From the NCBI GenBank assembly GCA_900554255.1, contig USGN01000026.1:1-10955 (forward strand): a stretch of DNA of 10,955 bases. Reading direction: 5' to 3'. Shown here in pieces: positions 7,680-10,955 of this stretch (the stretch's first letter is position 1; the number at the start of each line of letters is the position of its first letter). Below the pieces are notes generated by a model that had not been told where the DNA came from, searched no databases, and was given only the letters and a program-made list of their open reading frames with translations. A program made the position numbers and the translations under genes. Source of the stretch: an uncultured Collinsella sp. GTDB lineage: Bacteria; Actinomycetota; Coriobacteriia; Coriobacteriales; Coriobacteriaceae.

Positions 7680-8907
7680 ATGTCATATTGGGAAAGGGTT
7701 CCTGTGTCACAAGTTATTCAATCGACCTTGGCGACGGTAAGGGCAAACGCCATGGCCGTGGTGGACTATCTGTCCAAAAGCATGATGTCGGCGCTGCCGT
7801 TTATTGTCTGCGCGGCGTTGTTCCGCACCGTCGCCGTCATTATGGGCGAAGGCATGCTGGGCCTGTGGTCTGCCGATTCCGAAATCTATCGCCTGTTCTA
7901 CAGTTGGCTCTATAACGCCGGCTACTACTTTTTGCCCGTTTATCTTGGTTGGGCGGCCGCCCGCTTGCTCGGAGCAGCTGGGCATGATGCTGGGCGGCGT
8001 ATTGATTGCGCCCGATCTGCTTAAGCTCGTCGATGCCGCATCGACGACGGGGGCATCGATGACTTCCGTGTATGGCCTGCTTCCCGCGCCGGTCAACGAT
8101 TACACGACGACTGTTATTCCGGTTCTCATCTCGGTGCCCGTGCTATGGCGAGTGGAGTGTTTCTTTTCGCGCGTTATCCCTAAGGCCGTGGCGTTTTCGT
8201 TCGTTCCGTTTGCGACCATGCTTGTCATGGTTCCGGTTTCGCTGTGTATTACGGCACCGGCGGGCAGCTATCTGGGCATGCTGTTGGGCCAGCTTATGTT
8301 TATGCTTGGCAATTCCGGTGACATCGTGTCGCTGCTCACGCTCATGGGGCTTGCCGCGGGCTGGGAGTTCCTTAAGATCGCGGGCGTCAGCAACGTCGTC
8401 CTATCGCTCGCCTATGCGCAGTTTATGAGTGTGGGAACGGATTCGTGCATCCTGATCGCCGCGACGATGGCAACGTTCGCCGTTTGGGGCATGCCTTTTG
8501 GCGCGTCGCTCCGCGTTGCGGATAAGGACGAGAAGGCGCTCATGCTGGGCTATTCGATCTCGGGCGTGCTTGGCGGCGTAAGCGAGCCGGCGCTGTACGG
8601 TTGCGGCTTTAAATATGGCAGGTGCCTGACGTGCATGGCCATTGGCGGCGCCGTCGGAGGCCTTGTTGCGGCCGTGGGCCACGTTACGGCCTATACCATC
8701 GGCATGACGAATGTCCTCATGGTCATTGGCTTTGCCACAGGTGGTTTTTCGAACCTGCTGTGGTGCTGCTTTGCCGGCGGTGTGGCATTTGCGGTGTCTG
8801 CGGCGCTGAGCTACTGCTTTGGTGTGGTGCCGACGAAGGAACAGGCGACGGAGGACGGAGCCGATTCGCCCGAAACAGTGGCGAGCGCTGCTGAAGTAAG
8901 CGCATAA
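7680..8907 (+). pseudogene. Stand-alone PTS EIIC-like membrane protein, beta-glucoside/glucose superfamily, frameshifted
   Basis: The sequence reads as the membrane domain of a phosphotransferase sugar transporter. From 7680 the frame encodes SALPFIVCAALFRTV and YYFLPVYLGWAAARLLGA, then goes out of frame at about 7968-7977. The next frame continues with SEQLGMMLGGVLIAPDL, NDYTTTVIPVL and GGVSEPALYG (the GITEP-like motif, with its Glu at 8584-8586) to the TAA at 8905-8907. Together they would give about 410 residues with many hydrophobic helices. No EIIB phosphocysteine domain or EIIA domain is fused or adjacent. The segment where relatives have a GLHW histidine reads AGVSNVV, so ordinary sugar phosphorylation is doubtful. 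The start may instead be the GTG at 7704, preceded by AAAGGG. It lies 16 bases after accDA with no terminator between, so it may be co-transcribed. Substrate unknown; real lesion versus sequence error unresolved. Confidence 0.8.
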
Positions 8908-8915
8908 ACCTGTGC

Positions 8916-8938
8916 GACAAAAGGACGATTCTTTTGTC
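8916..8938 (+). repeat. Inverted repeat after the EIIC gene
   Basis: GACAAAAG (8916-8923) and CTTTTGTC (8931-8938) form a perfect 8-bp stem around a 7-base loop. No T-run follows, so it is a weak terminator by itself. Its right arm can also pair with GACAAAG at 8989-8995. Confidence 0.7.
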
Positions 8939-8946
8939 ATGCTCCA

Positions 8947-8980
8947 AGGCCGTGGCCCGTGCGGGCTGCGGCCTCTTTGT
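8947..8980 (+). terminator. Candidate Rho-independent terminator closing the fatty acid synthesis/EIIC unit
   Basis: The arms 8947-8958 and 8963-8974 make a 12-bp stem: AGGCCG pairs with CGGCCT, two G-U wobbles follow, then GCCC pairs with GGGC around a GTGC loop. A short U-rich tail (CTTTGT) follows. It is the only strong GC hairpin with a T-containing tail in the window and sits where the operon should end. Confidence 0.7.
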
Positions 8981-9010
8981 ATCTGGGAGACAAAGTGGCT
9001 ACACTACAAT
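8977..9010 (+). promoter_or_regulatory. Weak candidate promoter for the cation efflux gene
   Basis: TTGTAT (8977-8982) and TACACT (9000-9005) are spaced by 17 bases. The better -10-like match TACAAT (9005-9010) has no convincing -35 at normal distance. The following stretch to 9040 is AT-rich. A promoter is expected here because a terminator precedes and a new gene follows, but the exact boxes are uncertain. Confidence 0.3.
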
Positions 9011-9057
9011 CCGTTTGAGCAATAGATATATAAGTAGAACCGTGGGGGCGGATGTAG

Positions 9058-10212
9058 ATGGTCGAGTGGATTGTTAAGCGCGCACAGGGCGATCGTGCGC
9101 GTGTGGGCACGTTAGCTGGCATGGTGTGTATTGTCGTCAATGTTGCGCTTTGTGCTGCGAAGGGTGCAATTGGTGTGGTTTCGGGATCGGTTTCGATTGT
9201 GGCGGATGCCATGAACAACCTGTCCGATGCCAGCTCGAATATCGTGAGCGTGCTGGGCTTTAAGCTGGCGAGCAAGCCGGCCGACCCCGAGCATCCTTAC
9301 GGCCACGGTCGCTACGAGTATCTCTCGGGTTTGGTCGTGGCGGCACTCGTGCTGCTGATTGGCGTTGAGCTGGTGAAGTCCTCGGTCGAGCGCGTCATCC
9401 ACCCCGAACCTGTCGAGTTCTCGCTTGCCCTGGTGGCAGTTCTAGTGCTTTCGATGGTCGTAAAGCTCTGGATGGCGGCCCTCAACCAAAAGCTCGGCGA
9501 TCGCATTGAGTCCGAGACGCTGCATGCGACCGCGCAGGATTCCAAGAACGATGTCCTTGCCACGGGCGCCGTGCTGGCGTGCGCAATTGTTTCGCAGGTG
9601 ACGCACATCAATCTTGACGCATGGGTCGGCCTTGCTGTTGGCGCCTATATTGGCTGGAGCGGCTTTGAACTCATCCAGGATACGGTGAGCCCACTTTTGG
9701 GCCAGTCGCCCGATCCTAAGCTGGTCAAGCACATTCGAGACAAGATCATGAGCTATCCCGGCGTTTTGGGCGTTCACGATCTGATGGTTCACGATTACGG
9801 CCCGGGCAGGAAGTTCGCAAGCGCTCACGCCGAGATGGCAGCCGAGGCCAGCCCTCTGGAAAGCCATGACACGCTCGATAACATCGAGCAAGCGTTTAGG
9901 GACGAGGACGGCATGATCGTCACGCTCCATTACGATCCCATCGTGACCGACGATCCCAAGGTGGCGAGCATGCGCCTGCGTATTAACGCAATGGCTCAGG
10001 AGATCGATAGCCGCCTTTCGATTCACGACCTTCGCTGCGTGCCGGGTCCTACGCACACCAATGTGATTTTCGACTGCGTGCGTCCCTCGGATCTGCAGAT
10101 GAGTGCCGAAGACTTAAAGCACACGCTGGCGAAACGTGTCGAATCCGAATATCCCAAGTCGATTGCCAAGATCACGATCGACGAAGACTACGTAGGCCAT
10201 ACCCACGAGTAG
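9058..10212 (+). CDS. Cation diffusion facilitator family transporter, probable Mn2+ efflux type
   Basis: The product (384 residues) is a proton-coupled divalent metal exporter of the inner membrane. Six hydrophobic helices lie at about 17-38, 44-66, 88-107, 121-141, 165-181 and 187-205, with the family signature HPYGHGR starting at His79 between helices 2 and 3. The metal-site positions are Asn53-x3-Asp57 in helix 2 and Asp161-x3-Asp165 in helix 5. Zinc exporters usually have HxxxD at both places, while N/DxxxD with DxxxD is the pattern of manganese exporters such as MntE, so Mn2+ is inferred. The cytosolic tail is long: a first dimerisation domain with VHDLMVHDYGPG (about 213-290) and a second related unit with IHDLRCVPGP (about 310-384). 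It begins after the terminator, with only a weak ribosome site (GGGGG at 9043-9047). The phosphatase follows after 39 bases. Confidence 0.92.
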   Translation: MVEWIVKRAQGDRARVGTLAGMVCIVVNVALCAAKGAIGVVSGSVSIVADAMNNLSDASSNIVSVLGFKLASKPADPEHPYGHGRYEYLSGLVVAALVLLIGVELVKSSVERVIHPEPVEFSLALVAVLVLSMVVKLWMAALNQKLGDRIESETLHATAQDSKNDVLATGAVLACAIVSQVTHINLDAWVGLAVGAYIGWSGFELIQDTVSPLLGQSPDPKLVKHIRDKIMSYPGVLGVHDLMVHDYGPGRKFASAHAEMAAEASPLESHDTLDNIEQAFRDEDGMIVTLHYDPIVTDDPKVASMRLRINAMAQEIDSRLSIHDLRCVPGPTHTNVIFDCVRPSDLQMSAEDLKHTLAKRVESEYPKSIAKITIDEDYVGHTHE

Positions 10213-10251
10213 GGCTGTGCCGGCAAAGCAAGTTATACAGAAGGGGAGAAT

Positions 10252-10878
10252 ATGAAGAGGCTGTATCTGCTCCGCCACGGTCAGACGGAATTCAACGTTA
10301 AAAAGCTCGTCCAAGGTCGTTGCGATTCACCGTTGACCGACCTGGGCCGTCAACAGGCACAGGCAGCCGCCGCATGGCTCAAGGCCCACGGCGTCGTCCC
10401 CGACAAAATGGTCTCATCACCCTTAGGCCGAGCCATGGACACGGCGAGTCTCGTCGCTACCGAACTCCTCGGCTCGGATGCAGCAGTCGAGCCCTGCGAA
10501 GGCATCATCGAGCGCTGCTATGGAACCTTCGAGGAAGGTCCCCACGACGCATTGCCTACCGACGTCTGGGATCCCGGCGAGGATTTGGTCCCCTTCGGTG
10601 GAGAAGGAAGCCGCGCGCTGCAAGAACGCATGGTGGACACTCTCACCAATATCATGGGCGCCGAGGGCATCGAAACCCTCCTAGCAGTAAGCCACGGCAG
10701 CGCCAGCCGCCAATTCATCAAGGCTGCAGCCCCAGGGGGCTTCAAGCTCCCAACAAAACTCCCCAACTGCGCCATCATGATCTTCAATTTCGATGAGGCA
10801 AAGCCACAAGCAGAAGGCGAGCCAATGCAATGCAAGTTCACCCTCCAGCAAATAGTGGACCCTCAACAAAGTAATTAG
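10252..10878 (+). CDS. Histidine phosphatase family protein (phosphoglycerate mutase-like)
   Basis: The product (208 residues) belongs to the histidine phosphatase superfamily, which forms a phosphohistidine intermediate. The catalytic motif LLRHGQTEFN has Arg8 and the nucleophile His9. SSPLGRAMDTA provides the second Arg, Glu87 in IIERCYG is the likely proton donor, and His148 in AVSHGS completes the phosphate pocket. No signal peptide or membrane helix is seen. This family includes sugar-phosphate, cobalamin-pathway and broad-specificity phosphatases, and the substrate cannot be read from the sequence. The ATG at 10252 has a strong AAGGGGAG just upstream. It is 39 bases after the metal exporter and may share its message. 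CAA and other A-ending codons, rare in the upstream genes, are frequent here, more so in the second half. Confidence 0.9.
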   Translation: MKRLYLLRHGQTEFNVKKLVQGRCDSPLTDLGRQQAQAAAAWLKAHGVVPDKMVSSPLGRAMDTASLVATELLGSDAAVEPCEGIIERCYGTFEEGPHDALPTDVWDPGEDLVPFGGEGSRALQERMVDTLTNIMGAEGIETLLAVSHGSASRQFIKAAAPGGFKLPTKLPNCAIMIFNFDEAKPQAEGEPMQCKFTLQQIVDPQQSN

Positions 10879-10955
10879 CTGAGCGAGCAGAGTTAAGCAG
10901 ACATCAACGTGTTGTCTCCCGAGCTTGGCAGAGGGGCGGCGAAATATATTAAGTT
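10879..10955. other. Trailing non-coding stretch
   Basis: These 77 bases after the phosphatase stop hold no supported gene. AGACA and TGTCT arms flank a short CAACGTGTTG palindrome, but the stem is weak and lacks a T-run, so no terminator is called. Confidence 0.5.

Noticed and set aside
1..10955. CRISPR array, tRNA, rRNA, insertion sequence or phage genes
   Set aside because: No spaced repeats, cloverleaf, transposase motifs or phage-type genes were seen. The window is almost fully occupied by metabolic and transport genes.

Overview
The window is GC-rich and gene-dense, with every recognisable gene on the + strand. It looks like a Gram-positive anaerobe of the Coriobacteriia, Collinsella-like. 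That placement rests on the strongly GC-ending codons, the FabK-type enoyl reductase, the fused AccD-AccA carboxyltransferase and the gene order. It is an inference from sequence character, not a database match.

Positions 1-7663 hold most of a type II fatty acid synthesis operon in the order fabK-fabD-fabG-fabF-accB-fabZ-accC-accDA. This is the known streptococcal/clostridial order, except that accD and accA are fused into one gene. Gaps are 0-39 bases, several neighbours overlap, and no internal terminator is visible, so one polycistronic message is likely. AccB, AccC and AccDA make malonyl-CoA. FabD moves it to acyl carrier protein, FabF condenses, FabG reduces, FabZ dehydrates and FabK reduces the enoyl product. 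fabH, acpP and any regulator are not in the window and probably lie upstream. fabK is cut by the window edge and carries a frameshift in its conserved glycine loop.

Positions 7680-8907 hold a stand-alone PTS EIIC membrane gene, also broken by a frameshift, only 16 bases after accDA. A hairpin cluster including a good candidate terminator (8947-8980) closes this transcription unit.

Positions 9058-10878 hold a cation diffusion facilitator with a manganese-type metal-site signature, then a histidine phosphatase whose codon usage differs from the rest. The last 77 bases show no gene.

No novel defence, mobile or RNA system is visible. The items most worth checking are the two frameshifts, the atypical orphan EIIC, the AccD-AccA fusion and the hairpin cluster.
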